A DNA stretch of 64,000 nt from G963665185 sp049723905. GTDB lineage: Bacteria; Desulfobacterota; Desulfovibrionia; Desulfovibrionales; Desulfovibrionaceae. The position numbers were made by a program, and so were the translations under genes. Under the pieces are notes generated by a model. The model did no database searches, had not been told where the DNA came from, and saw nothing but the letters and a program-made list of their open reading frames with translations. The stretch spans positions 3,534,001 to 3,598,000 of the forward strand of contig NZ_JBJKFD010000001.1 of the NCBI RefSeq assembly GCF_049723905.1, written 5' to 3'. Within the stretch, counting starts at the first letter, position 1. Every line of letters starts with the position of its first letter. Below, piece by piece: positions 8,625 to 17,113 of the stretch.

Positions 8625-8867
8625 ATGTCTGAAAAAAACAAGGTTGAAACACCTGTACGTCCTTCGGGCATGGAACTGATCTATCTGTACCCCTGCCCGC
8701 ATTGTAAGCGCGAAGTGCCGCTCATCTCGCCCACCCGGCCCGACCGGGTGCGCTGCGATGCCTGCGGACGTACCTTTCCCATCGTTCCCATACACGAACG
8801 CTCCAATCGCTTCGTCAAGCTCATGACCGCCAACGGCCTCGCCGCTGTTGATCCGGATTTTATGTAG
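8625..8867 (+). CDS. Small zinc-ribbon protein
   Basis: 80 aa. Two Cys pairs, CPHC (24-27) and CDAC (44-47), form a zinc-ribbon fold, with a basic loop PTRPDRVR between them; a Met/Asp C-terminus follows. Such small ribbons often bind nucleic acid or partner proteins, but no function is known here. The start ATG at 8625 is 2 nt after the gpmI stop and follows GGAAGCAGGT. Tight coupling to gpmI and rsfS suggests expression with carbon metabolism and ribosome control. The reading is supported by the motif pair and operon position, not by length alone. Confidence 0.75.
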   Translation: MSEKNKVETPVRPSGMELIYLYPCPHCKREVPLISPTRPDRVRCDACGRTFPIVPIHERSNRFVKLMTANGLAAVDPDFM

Positions 8868-8885
8868 AAGTTTTGGGGAGATGAT

Positions 8886-8922
8886 GTGGGGGAAAACCTC
8901 TTAAAAGAGGTTTTTCCCCCAC
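8886..8922. terminator. Hairpin terminator of a repeated type
   Basis: Near-perfect stem built from GTGGGGGAAAACCTCTT and its complement, followed by ACACCCCCTTTCCAGAAAATTTT. The same stem-plus-tail design occurs at 32740-32774, 39834-39870 and 40563-40613. It ends the rsfS-gpmI-zinc ribbon transcript. Confidence 0.7.
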
Positions 8923-9002
8923 ACCCCCTTTCCAGAAAATTTTGGTATGGGTTTCGGCCCAAATCTTAGACTCTGTCTGTAAAATTCCCCTACGACGTTC
9001 GC

Positions 9003-9126
9003 AGGCTGCTGAGAACTGCTGCGAGAGCAAGGCGCGAGAACAATTCAAGCTCGACGCGTATTTCCTGATACGCGAGGGTTTGAATTGTTTGAAGCAACGC
9101 CGCTATCGTGCTGTTCTCAACAGCCT
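9003..9126. repeat. 124-bp palindromic intergenic repeat, copy A
   Basis: Outer arms AGGCTGCTGAGAAC / GTTCTCAACAGCCT, middle stem AACAATTCAA / TTGAATTGTT, inner stem ACGCGTAT / ATACGCG. The conserved internal-loop strings are GCGAGAGCAAGGCGCGAG on the 5' side and GCAACGCCGCTATCGTGC on the 3' side. The whole unit folds as one long hairpin. It also contains a short open frame (KAREQF...YRAVLNSL) that I consider incidental. It sits between two convergent transcription units. Confidence 0.85.
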
Positions 9127-9139
9127 ATATCCGTAAGGA

Positions 9140-9184
9140 CCGGGGGAGATCATCTCCCCCGGCGGGGTACGGGGCAGCGCCCCG
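9140..9184 (-). terminator. Double hairpin module at the 3' end of the GNAT gene
   Basis: CCGGGGGAGAT/ATCTCCCCCGG hairpin followed by GGGGCAGCGCCCC. It abuts the stop codon of the minus-strand gene at 9185. A near copy sits in the same position after tsaB (13088-13136). It lacks a long U-run, so it is a terminator or an RNA-stabilising end. Confidence 0.5.
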
Positions 9185-10249
9185 TTATCTTTCTTCTTTT
9201 TCTGCCTGCAATGCCTGCCAATCCGCCTGCACCATTTCCATTATCCGTTTGCCTTCCTCTGTAAGGATCTGCGGCTTGGAAAAGTCCGGTGTTCCGGAAA
9301 CTTTCTGCATCAGCAGGGCGTCCCGGTCGAACCACAGCGGCAGCACGCCGCCGAAGAAAAAGCCTGACTTGTGGGCTGCCTCTGCGGCGGCGGAGCATCC
9401 GGGATGCGAGAGCGGCAGGAGAAGATGGTAGGTGTGCATCCCAGGGCATTTGCGTTCAGCTTCGGCAAGATGTTCGGCAAAGTCGGCACCCACGGACTCC
9501 ACTTCAATCTTGGCTACATCCGATTCGCCCAGGGGGAAGACCGAGATCTCGGTTTCGGGCGAAGTGGCGAGCGCCTTTTCTCTTGCCTCGTTGTCCAGAT
9601 ATGTGCGGTCCAGCCCCAACCATGCGTAGATTTCGCGAAGTTGGGCGTGGAAACGGTCGGGCAGGTAGAGATCGTCCGGGCAGTTCTTCAGCGGGAGGAC
9701 GCTGTCCATCAGCGAGATGCGGCCATACACGGCCTGCTCGCCAGGTCGTGCTGGCATGGGCTCCATTTCCAGGGCGCAGAACTTGGCATTGAATTTCTTG
9801 GTGAGCTTTTGCGGGGTAAGATGGTCGCACACGCACTGGCCGAAAATAAGATCGATTCCCAAATGCTCCGGCGGATTTTTATGTATCTTGCTGGCAAGCC
9901 GCAGGGCGAGTGACGTGCCCCGGTAGTCGGGATGCACAATCCATCCTCCGGCTTCCATTATCCTGTCGCCGGGCGCGGAGTGGAACAGGGCGTACAGGCC
10001 CACTATGTCGCCTTTGCTGGTGCGTCCGACAACCTGGTAAAGATCGTTCCCCTGGTTGTTTTGCACGATGGTTTCCGGGCTGTACACATCGTCTACCGGG
10101 AATGTCTCCCCATACACAGCGTAGTAGAGACGCGTTATGCCAAGGGCGTCCTTCGGCTGAAAGGCGTCCACCTCGAATTTCTGCCCCGGTTCTATAACGT
10201 AGTTTTCTTCCCGAAGCCGGGCCAGATGCTCTTCTCTGCTTTGGTCCAT
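9185..10249 (-). CDS. GNAT-like N-acetyltransferase family protein
   Basis: 354 aa. The N-terminal half reads as a GNAT fold: a substrate strand near 28-50, and the acetyl-CoA binding loop GGWIVHPDYRGTSLALRL around 100-118, close to the family Q/R-x-x-G-x-A pattern. The second half (about 200-354) contains another alpha/beta unit with PLWFDRDAL and may be a degenerate second acetyltransferase-like domain. The substrate is unknown. It lies 60 bp behind hisC, which in turn overlaps a large ATPase-like gene; the three are probably one unit. The ribosome site is weak (AGAGAG). Confidence 0.65.
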   Translation of the reverse strand: MDQSREEHLARLREENYVIEPGQKFEVDAFQPKDALGITRLYYAVYGETFPVDDVYSPETIVQNNQGNDLYQVVGRTSKGDIVGLYALFHSAPGDRIMEAGGWIVHPDYRGTSLALRLASKIHKNPPEHLGIDLIFGQCVCDHLTPQKLTKKFNAKFCALEMEPMPARPGEQAVYGRISLMDSVLPLKNCPDDLYLPDRFHAQLREIYAWLGLDRTYLDNEAREKALATSPETEISVFPLGESDVAKIEVESVGADFAEHLAEAERKCPGMHTYHLLLPLSHPGCSAAAEAAHKSGFFFGGVLPLWFDRDALLMQKVSGTPDFSKPQILTEEGKRIMEMVQADWQALQAEKEER

Positions 10250-10309
10250 AGTAACTCTCTGTTGGGTAATCCGTCCGGCATGGCGGCAGGCATATTGCCG
10301 GAGAAATAA

Positions 10310-11419
10310 TTATTTGAATACGTCAGGGAGAACTGTGCTGAATTCTTCCAGTACATGCTCCCGCACCAGGCTTACGCGAATCCAGTTGGGGAAGCGGAAA
10401 CCGGTCATGGTGCGGACCATAAATCCCCGGCGCAGGAGTTTGCGTTGCAGCAGGGTGTCGGAAATGGGCGTTTTGATCATGGCGTAGTTTCCTTCGCCAA
10501 TCACATGTTCGAACCCCAGTTCTTCGCAGGTCTTTCTGATGATCTCGCGGCCCCGGCGCACCATGCACAGCGTCTGTTCCATGAACGGGGAGCAATCCAG
10601 CAGTGCAGCCCGTGCGGCCAGCTGGGCCATGGTGTTCACGGAATAGGCTACATGGGCGCGGCTGATGATATCCGTAACTTCCGGGCCTGCGCACAGATAG
10701 CCCACACGCAGCGCGGCCAGGGCGTACATTTTGGAGAAGGTCCGGAAAACCACCAGATTCGGGTATTCGTCCAGCAGGCGGATGCAATTGGGATAGTCGG
10801 GCTGCTCCACGTATTCAAAATAGGCTTCGTCCGCCACCACGATGCAGCGTCCGTCCACCGCATCCAGAAAACGGCGCATGGTGGCCTCGTCCCAATAGGT
10901 TCCGGTGGGGTTGTTGGGATTGCAGACGAAAATGAGCTTGGTGCGCTCGTCCACGGCTGCCAGCATGGCGTCCGGGTCGAAACCAAGGTTTTCATCCAGC
11001 GGAATCAGGCGCGGCTCGATGCCGGAAAACTGCGCCACCCATTCGTAGACCGCGAATGTCTTGTCCGCGGTTACGATGTTGTCGCCCGGTTCGCAGAATG
11101 CCTTGACCACGCTGGAAATCAATTCGCACGAGCCGTTGCCTACCAGAAACTGCGACGGGTCCGGCCCCAAAACTTCGGAAAGGGCTTCGCGCAGGTTCTT
11201 GCTGTCGCCGTGCGGGTAGATGGGCACAACGCCCGCCTGGATTTCGGCCAGCAGTTCGCGCACCGCAGGCGAGGGGCCCAGGGTGTTTTCGTTGTTGTTC
11301 AGCCTGTGCAGATGGTCGAGGCCGTACAGCCGCATCAGTTCGGCATCGGGCGGACTTGGGCGGTAGGGGGCGAACAGGCGGATGTGGGCTGGAATGAGCT
11401 TATCGAGATTCAGGAACAT
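10310..11419 (-). CDS. hisC: Histidinol-phosphate aminotransferase family protein
   Basis: PLP-dependent fold-type I aminotransferase (369 aa) that converts imidazole-acetol phosphate to histidinol phosphate. The cofactor residues are present: CNPNNPTGT at 166-174, Asp197 in VADEAYFEY, and the Schiff-base Lys230 in RTFSKMYALAALRVGY. The last motif differs from the usual SKxxGLAGLR by replacing Gly with Ala or Tyr-Ala, so specificity for another amino acid (for example phenylalanine or tyrosine) cannot be excluded. Its start overlaps the end of the upstream gene by 20 bp, showing translational coupling. No other his genes are nearby. Confidence 0.87.
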   Translation of the reverse strand: MFLNLDKLIPAHIRLFAPYRPSPPDAELMRLYGLDHLHRLNNNENTLGPSPAVRELLAEIQAGVVPIYPHGDSKNLREALSEVLGPDPSQFLVGNGSCELISSVVKAFCEPGDNIVTADKTFAVYEWVAQFSGIEPRLIPLDENLGFDPDAMLAAVDERTKLIFVCNPNNPTGTYWDEATMRRFLDAVDGRCIVVADEAYFEYVEQPDYPNCIRLLDEYPNLVVFRTFSKMYALAALRVGYLCAGPEVTDIISRAHVAYSVNTMAQLAARAALLDCSPFMEQTLCMVRRGREIIRKTCEELGFEHVIGEGNYAMIKTPISDTLLQRKLLRRGFMVRTMTGFRFPNWIRVSLVREHVLEEFSTVLPDVFK

Positions 11420-12710
11420 GGCGAAAGGTCAGTGTATCGGACTGCCTGCCGTGGGGCAGCAGAAGTTCAGGCTGAAATGCACACTGGGTCAGGTGTCCGC
11501 CCATGGCGGCTTGCCAGCCTTTGGTGAGATCGATCTCAAAGAAAATATTCCGGTAGCCTGCGGAGGTGAGGGTGGTGACGTGGCGGGAAAGATTCTCGCC
11601 CATGTCCGCACCGTTCAGCTCCGGGGAGAGGATTGCCTGGCTCAACCGTGGATTGAGGCGTACGCCGATAACGGAATTCGCCTGGAGTGCTTCTCCCAGG
11701 TCGGTCACCGGGCGCATGTCGCGGACCAGTTCCAGAGCATCGTAGCGGCTTTGCAGAAATTCCGAGAACTCCGGGTGCGTCCAGACTGCGCCGCCGAAAT
11801 CCTCCTGAAGCATCCGGCCCCAGATGGATTGCATGACCGGGCTTTCCGAACCTTCCAGCAGGTTGGGCAGTTCGGCCAGCAGTTCAAAGCCATACTCGGC
11901 CAGGGACTGTGTAGCCAGACTGCTGAAGACGATTTTCGCTTTGGTGCGTCCCATGGCCTGCAACAGGCCGTTGATGAGCTTTTCGGCAACGGAATTGTCC
12001 GTGGTAAAGTCGTAGGGACCATAGAAATTCACGCTCTGCTCGGAGCGCATGGTCCAAAGGATGATGCCGCACTGGCGGTCTGCCGCGTCGCGGGCTTCCA
12101 GAGCGAAGATTTCCCCGGCTTGGAGCTGGTCCCCTGTTTTTCCCGGACATATACACCAGTCCGCCACCACATATCCCGGAAAAAGCGTGGTAATGGCGCT
12201 GCATGCTTCGAAAATTGCCTGTGCATCTTCAACTGGCGAAAGGGTGGGCTGTCCCTGCATTTGTACGCGCTCTGCGGCAAACGGTTCCGTGTCGGGATAG
12301 GCCTTGTCCACGCGCAGAACTATTTCCATGAATCGGCCTTCCATGCCTACGCGAAATCCGTCGGACATACGCGAAGCCAGCAGCAGGGGCAGGGACATCC
12401 AGTCCGGCTCCTCTCCGTTCGTATTGGGGGAGGAAACCATGTTCAGGGCGGAAAGGTCGAGGTCTGCCGAAGGGAAGGAAACGCCGATTTCCACGCCCGT
12501 GGCGACGGGGCGGAGTGTTATTTCGATTTCCCCGGCTTCTGCCGAGGCCAGAAATTGGAGAAGCTCTTCGGCGCAGTTGACCAGGCGCAGGGTCTTGGAC
12601 GGGTCCAGGCCGAAAACCGCGCCTGCCTGTTCGGCGGCATTCTGTACAAGACCGACCCAGGCTGTATTTGCAGGAAGATGGAGGCGGATGCACGATTGCG
12701 TGGTGTTCAC
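11400..12710 (-). CDS. Large protein with anti-sigma/HATPase-like N-terminus
   Basis: 436 aa, no membrane segment. The first ~85 residues (LHLPANTAWVGLVQNAAEQ, then LRLVNCAEELLQFL) resemble the HATPase_c_2 fold of anti-sigma kinases, where the helix with Glu-Glu would bind magnesium-ATP. The rest is alpha/beta and partly GNAT-like. The GTG at 12710 was chosen because a GAGGA site lies about 6 nt upstream, while the more distal GTG at 12746 has none. It overlaps hisC by 20 bp. A regulatory protein acting on the acetyltransferase-like neighbour is possible but unproven. Confidence 0.6.
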   Translation of the reverse strand: MNTTQSCIRLHLPANTAWVGLVQNAAEQAGAVFGLDPSKTLRLVNCAEELLQFLASAEAGEIEITLRPVATGVEIGVSFPSADLDLSALNMVSSPNTNGEEPDWMSLPLLLASRMSDGFRVGMEGRFMEIVLRVDKAYPDTEPFAAERVQMQGQPTLSPVEDAQAIFEACSAITTLFPGYVVADWCICPGKTGDQLQAGEIFALEARDAADRQCGIILWTMRSEQSVNFYGPYDFTTDNSVAEKLINGLLQAMGRTKAKIVFSSLATQSLAEYGFELLAELPNLLEGSESPVMQSIWGRMLQEDFGGAVWTHPEFSEFLQSRYDALELVRDMRPVTDLGEALQANSVIGVRLNPRLSQAILSPELNGADMGENLSRHVTTLTSAGYRNIFFEIDLTKGWQAAMGGHLTQCAFQPELLLPHGRQSDTLTFRHVPESR

Positions 12711-12953
12711 GAAATTCCTCGCTGAAGAATGGATAAACAAACCCACATGTTCGCTGAACGCCAGGAGAAAGGTCCGCCGGGAATATAACCGTATGTGAGC
12801 TTTGGTATTAAAATTGGGCGAACCGTACAGTGATTATCAAAGGAAGTGTCTATGCAACTTTTCTTGCAAAATGACAAATCCTGATTTTCAGAGAGGGTTT
12901 ATACAAGCAGGGGGCGAAGATTGTGGCTTTTGGGGTGGCTAAAGATTTTCCGC
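12711..12953. other. Intergenic leader upstream of the ATPase-like gene
   Basis: AT-richer stretch before repeat copy B, with no open frame or RNA recognised. It should hold the promoter of the minus-strand gene at 12710. Confidence 0.35.
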
Positions 12954-13077
12954 AGGCTGCTGAGAACAGTTGCGAGAGCCAGGCGCGAGAAAGATTCAAG
13001 ACCGACACGTATTTTTTGATACGCGAGGGTTTGGATCTTTTGAAGCAACGCCGCTATCGTGCTGTTCTCAACAGCCT
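12954..13077. repeat. 124-bp palindromic intergenic repeat, copy B
   Basis: Same orientation as copy A. The middle stem has changed to AAAGATTCAA / TTGGATCTTT, which still pairs (one G-U), while the internal-loop strings GCGAGAGCCAGGCGCGAG and GCAACGCCGCTATCGTGC are almost unchanged. It lies between two minus-strand genes, behind tsaB. Confidence 0.85.
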
Positions 13078-13087
13078 GTAATGTGGG

Positions 13088-13136
13088 GGCTCGGGGGCCA
13101 TCATGGCCCCCGGCGGGGTATGGGGCAGCGCCCCAT
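13088..13136 (-). terminator. Double hairpin module after tsaB
   Basis: CGGGGGCCAT / ATGGCCCCCG followed by GGGGCAGCGCCCC, ending 3 bp before the tsaB stop codon. It has the same design as 9140-9184, and both are attached to a copy of the 124-bp palindrome. Confidence 0.5.
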
Positions 13137-13139
13137 TCA

Positions 13140-13934
13140 TTACTTTATAATCATGTCTTCCAGACTCAGATCAATCCGCTTCTGGGCTTCGTCCAGGGAG
13201 AGGCCGCGCAGGCTGGCGATGTGTTCCAGGTTTTCTTCCGCGTCCGAAGGACGGACATAGCAGGGCGCAATGGGAGCCCGGGCGTATCGGGCCTGGGCGG
13301 CCATGCGCAGGAGCGCGTCGGCTTTGGGCGTGTCGAAATCCTGGGGCAGGCTGGCGATGTCGGCAAACACTTCGGGGTTGCGGCGCAGTCCCGTGCCAAG
13401 GGTGGCGACGGGCTGGGGCAGGCTGTCCAGGAGTCCCCTGGCCTGTTGCGCGGTCAGGGCGCGGACGTCTTCCCAGCCGTCGAGTGGTTGCCGTGTTTCG
13501 GGATCAAAAGCCTGCAAATAGACCTGCCCGCGCCGGGCATAGGTCAGCACGGCCAGAGAGGCGGCCGGAGCCAGGGGTGGCGCGGAAACGGCCAGGGTTT
13601 GCAGGTGGTTCAGCCCGGCCAGGGGGGTGCGGCTGCCCCCAAGAAATCCCATGGCCGTGGACAGTATGATGCGTATGCCCGTAAAGCTGCCCGGTCCGTA
13701 AACGCAGGCGATGCCGCCAAGGTCTGCGGGCGTGATTCTCAGAAGTTTGAAGGCCTGTTCCAGGGCCGGGGCCAGCACCCCCATGGCGCGCGACGGAACA
13801 ATCCATTCCTGGGCGGTCAGAAGACCGGCCTTTCCGTCGCGGCATTGTCCCAGTACCAGCTGCAGCCGTTCTTCGGATGCGCCGAGGACGAGTAGGTGGC
13901 CGTCGGCAGGGCTGGCAGTTTCGTTGATATCCAT
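13140..13934 (-). CDS. tsaB: tRNA threonylcarbamoyladenosine biosynthesis protein TsaB
   Basis: Partner of TsaD and TsaE in making the t6A base of ANN-decoding tRNAs (264 aa). The family hallmark GPGSFTGIRI starts at residue 80, preceded by the VPSRAMGVLAPAL region that corresponds to the usual xSxxLxPxI segment. The fold is the ASKHA type, but TsaB lacks the metal site and serves as scaffold. It is the last gene of the minus-strand run, 14 bp after rseP. The extended N-terminus (about 12 residues before LLVLGAS) is slightly longer than usual. Confidence 0.9.
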   Translation of the reverse strand: MDINETASPADGHLLVLGASEERLQLVLGQCRDGKAGLLTAQEWIVPSRAMGVLAPALEQAFKLLRITPADLGGIACVYGPGSFTGIRIILSTAMGFLGGSRTPLAGLNHLQTLAVSAPPLAPAASLAVLTYARRGQVYLQAFDPETRQPLDGWEDVRALTAQQARGLLDSLPQPVATLGTGLRRNPEVFADIASLPQDFDTPKADALLRMAAQARYARAPIAPCYVRPSDAEENLEHIASLRGLSLDEAQKRIDLSLEDMIIK

Positions 13935-13948
13935 CCGGTCTGTGTCCT

Positions 13949-15016
13949 TTATTGGGTGATGAGCCGCTGCACGTCGTTGTAGATGGCCAATGCCATGAGC
14001 AGGAGAAGCAGGGATATGCCTGCGCGCAGGGCTATGCCGCGTATTTTTTCGCTGATGGGCCGCCGGATGACGGTTTCGATGGCAAAGAACAGGATGTGTC
14101 CGCCGTCCAGCACCGGAATGGGCAACAGGTTGATAAGCCCCAGGTTGATGCTGATGAGCGCAGCCAGGGCAAGCACTTCGGCCAGTCCCCGTTCGGCCTG
14201 CTGGCTGACCATCTGGGCAATCATGATGGGACCGCCGATGGTATCCAGGGGAATGATGCGTTCCACCAGCTTGACCAGCCCCTGCACGGTGAGGTCCACC
14301 ATGTGCCAGGTCTGTTCACCAGCCTGCACAAAGGCGTTGCCCAGGCCGTAGTGGACCATTTCGGTCTCGGTGGAGGACATGATGCCGATGAGCGGGCGGG
14401 AGATGGTTTCTCCAAAGATATTCTTGCCCGTATGCATGGCCGGGGTGACGTCCAGTTCCATGACCGTCCCGTTGCGGTCTACGCCCAGGTGGACGCGTCC
14501 GCCGCCCGAGTTGCGGATGACTTCGGCAAAATCCTCCCAGTATTTCACTGGGGCGCCGTCTATGCTGACGATGCGGTCGCCCTGCAGCAATCCGGCGGAC
14601 AGGGCCGGGCTGTCGGGCTGCACGCCGCCGACAACGGGCAGCAGCTTGGGATGGCCGTAGGAGGCCATAAGAAACCAGAAGATAAGGAAGGCCAGCAGAA
14701 AGTTGAAGATAGGGCCTGCCGCCACAATGCACATGCGTTGCCAGGCGGGCTTGGTTTCAAAATTCTGGTCCGGGGTAAAGCCTTCGGGCACTTCCTCGCC
14801 GGGCTGTTCTCCCACCATGGAGACGTAGCCGCCCAGGGGAATGAGCGAAAGCTTGTACTCGGTTTGTCCTTTTTTTACACCGAACAGCTTGGGGCCGAAG
14901 CCGAGGGAAAAGGCCTTGACCCCGACGTTGAAGAGTTTGGCGAAAAGAAAGTGTCCCAGCTCGTGGAAGAAGATGATTCCACCCAGGACGATTATGACGG
15001 TTATGGCGCTCAGCAT
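13949..15016 (-). CDS. rseP: RIP metalloprotease RseP (site-2 protease)
   Basis: Intramembrane zinc protease of 355 aa that cleaves membrane-anchored anti-sigma factors and remnant signal peptides. The active-site HELGH is at 18-22 in the first membrane helix, followed by LIPLGGYV. A PDZ domain occupies about residues 125-195. The third metal ligand lies in NLLPIPVLDGGH near 297-308, and a terminal hydrophobic helix follows. The gene sits in the conserved place after dxr (69 bp gap). One PDZ domain is present rather than the two of E. coli RseP (450 aa), which is the common shorter form. Confidence 0.95.
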   Translation of the reverse strand: MLSAITVIIVLGGIIFFHELGHFLFAKLFNVGVKAFSLGFGPKLFGVKKGQTEYKLSLIPLGGYVSMVGEQPGEEVPEGFTPDQNFETKPAWQRMCIVAAGPIFNFLLAFLIFWFLMASYGHPKLLPVVGGVQPDSPALSAGLLQGDRIVSIDGAPVKYWEDFAEVIRNSGGGRVHLGVDRNGTVMELDVTPAMHTGKNIFGETISRPLIGIMSSTETEMVHYGLGNAFVQAGEQTWHMVDLTVQGLVKLVERIIPLDTIGGPIMIAQMVSQQAERGLAEVLALAALISINLGLINLLPIPVLDGGHILFFAIETVIRRPISEKIRGIALRAGISLLLLLMALAIYNDVQRLITQ

Positions 15017-15085
15017 GCGTCCTCTTTTGTTCGGGTTGCGGGCGGTGGCTTTTTACAGCCTTGCCTTTCGAAGCGCGCGGTTTTG

Positions 15086-16285
15086 TCAGCCGTGGTGGGC
15101 CAGAGTCCGTTCGCGGGTTCTGGCGTCCAGGTCGAGGATGTCGTCCAGCCGGTCCGCGGGTTCGGACCGGTGCTGTTCCAAGGCGCGTTCGATGATACGG
15201 GGAATGTCCAGAAAAGCGATCCTTTCTTTGAGGAACAGGTCCACGGCCACCTCGTTGGCGGCGTTCAGGACCACGGGATGGCTTGCTCCGGCCCGATATG
15301 CCTCGCGAGCCAATCGCAGGCATGGGAATAAATGTAATTTCGGTTCCTCAAAGGTCAAGGAGGCGAGGCGGATAAGATCGATGGGCTCCACGCTCAGTTT
15401 GAGCCGCTCCGGGTAGGCCAGACAGTGGGCAATGGCGACACGCATGTCTGCCGGGCCCAGATGGGCCAGGATGGAGCCGTCCACGAATTCCGCCAGGGAG
15501 TGGACGATGCTCTGGGGATGGACCACGGTGAGCACGTCTTTTTCATCCAGACCGTACAAATGACAGGCCTCGATGACTTCCAGCCCCTTGTTCATAAGGG
15601 AGGCCGAGTCGATGGAAATTTTTGCACCCATGGACCAGTTGGGATGGTTCAGGGCCTGCTCGCGGGTGACGTTTTCCAGAAAGGCCGCGTCCTTTGCACG
15701 GAAAGGTCCGCCGGATGCCGTCAGCAGCAGATGTTTGAGCGTGCGCGCGTCCTCGTGGCAGACCACCTGAAAGAGGGCGTTGTGCTCCGAGTCCACGGGC
15801 AGGATGACTGCGCCGCTCTTGCGGCATTCCTCGCGGATGAGGTGCCCGGCCAGAACCAGGGACTCCTTGTTGGCCAGGGCGACTATTTTCCCTGCCTTTA
15901 CCGCCGCATAGGTGGGCGGCAGTCCGGCTGCGCCGACAATGCTGGAAAGCACCACATCCACTTCGTCCAGGGTTGCCAGGGTGCAGTACCCTTTCGGTCC
16001 GGTAAGGATTTCCGGGGCATAGTCCGCAGGTAGCAGCGCGGCCAGTTCCTTGGCTGCGGCATCGTCCAGAACGCACAGATATGCCGGACGGAAATGGACG
16101 GCCTGTTCGGCCAGCAGCTTGGCGTTGCGTCCTCCGGCCAGGGCCAGAACGCGGAATTTTTCCGGGGCGTCTTCCACTACGCGCAGGGTATTGGTTCCGA
16201 TGGAGCCTGTGCTGCCCAGAATGCAGAGCGTGCGCGGGAATGAGAGCTGTTCCGGACGTGGAAGTGTGGAAATGTAGGTCTGCAC
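15086..16285 (-). CDS. dxr: 1-deoxy-D-xylulose 5-phosphate reductoisomerase
   Basis: Second enzyme of the MEP isoprenoid pathway, converting DXP to MEP with NADPH (399 aa). The NADPH loop LGSTGSIGTNTL begins at 23; ANKESLVLAGH and the flexible substrate loop with SEHNALFQ follow; SMGAKISIDSASLMNKGLE carries the metal-binding acidic residues. It sits 12 bp after cdsA and upstream of rseP. The fused ispDF gene of the same pathway is also in this window, at 25.7 kb. Confidence 0.96.
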   Translation of the reverse strand: MQTYISTLPRPEQLSFPRTLCILGSTGSIGTNTLRVVEDAPEKFRVLALAGGRNAKLLAEQAVHFRPAYLCVLDDAAAKELAALLPADYAPEILTGPKGYCTLATLDEVDVVLSSIVGAAGLPPTYAAVKAGKIVALANKESLVLAGHLIREECRKSGAVILPVDSEHNALFQVVCHEDARTLKHLLLTASGGPFRAKDAAFLENVTREQALNHPNWSMGAKISIDSASLMNKGLEVIEACHLYGLDEKDVLTVVHPQSIVHSLAEFVDGSILAHLGPADMRVAIAHCLAYPERLKLSVEPIDLIRLASLTFEEPKLHLFPCLRLAREAYRAGASHPVVLNAANEVAVDLFLKERIAFLDIPRIIERALEQHRSEPADRLDDILDLDARTRERTLAHHG

Positions 16286-16297
16286 GAGGCGTCCTTT

Positions 16298-17113
16298 TTA
16301 GTTGACGAACAGGGGATAGAGCGTGCGCGCGGCAAAGTAGACGGGCAGGACCAGAACCAGTCCGTCGATGCGGTCCATGATGCCGCCGTGCCCGGGCAGA
16401 AGGTGTCCGGAATCCTTGACTCCCAGGCGGCGTTTGAGCGCGGACTCGAAAAAATCGCCGAATTGGGCCGCAATGTTCAGAATAATCCCCAGACAGATCC
16501 ATATCCACCATGGGGTTTGCAGCGTGTTGCCGAAGCCGAGGCCGATGATGAGGCTTACGACCACGCTGGCGGACATGCCGCCGAAGCTGCCGGCCCAGGT
16601 CTTTTTGGGACTGACCACAGGCCATATCTTTGGCCCGCCGATCAGACATCCCGCATAGTACGCGCCCGTGTCCGAGGCAATGGTGGCCAGCAGGACCAGG
16701 GCGGATTCCGCCGGGCTCAGAAACAAAAACAGCTGCAAGGACAGCGGAAGATAGAGCAGGCCGGTGAAGAGCACAGCGGCGTTGGCGAACGAGGCGTTCC
16801 TGTCCTTGGTGCCGTAGCAGAACAGGAAAAACATGTTGGCGGTCCAGAACGAGGCCAGCAGCACGGCGGCCAGCAGCTCCATGTTCTGGCTTCTGGCGGC
16901 CAGGAAGATGCAGGAAGCCAGGACCAGGCCGATGGCTTTTTTGCCGATTCCCTGGCGACCGGGCCAGAAAAGGGCGTAATATTCGAGAAGGCCGAGCAGG
17001 GCGACGAGCAGGGCTGCGCCGAAAACGTACCACCCGCCCAGGGCCATGACTGCGCAGAGTGCCACGAGCATGGCCAGACCTGTGAAAATGCGTTGGGAAT
17101 GCGATGAGAGCAT
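16298..17113 (-). CDS. cdsA: Phosphatidate cytidylyltransferase
   Basis: Integral membrane enzyme that makes CDP-diacylglycerol, the precursor of phospholipids (271 aa). Roughly seven hydrophobic segments are visible. The family signature near the C-terminus is clear: SALKRRLGVKDSGHLLPGHG followed by GIMDRIDGL, and the SPKKTWAGSFGG element precedes it. A longer reading to 17320 exists, but the ATG at 17113 begins a typical CdsA N-terminus (MLSSHSQRIFTG); its ribosome site is weak. A 300-bp spacer separates it from uppS, unusual for this cluster. Confidence 0.94.
   Translation of the reverse strand: MLSSHSQRIFTGLAMLVALCAVMALGGWYVFGAALLVALLGLLEYYALFWPGRQGIGKKAIGLVLASCIFLAARSQNMELLAAVLLASFWTANMFFLFCYGTKDRNASFANAAVLFTGLLYLPLSLQLFLFLSPAESALVLLATIASDTGAYYAGCLIGGPKIWPVVSPKKTWAGSFGGMSASVVVSLIIGLGFGNTLQTPWWIWICLGIILNIAAQFGDFFESALKRRLGVKDSGHLLPGHGGIMDRIDGLVLVLPVYFAARTLYPLFVN

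Noticed and set aside
8942..9136. Conserved small peptide (KARExF..DAYFLIREGLN..QRRYRAV) encoded in repeat copies A, B, C and G
   Set aside because: The frame is broken by a stop in the tandem copies, while the base pairing is kept; no ribosome sites. The fold explains the conservation better than a peptide does.
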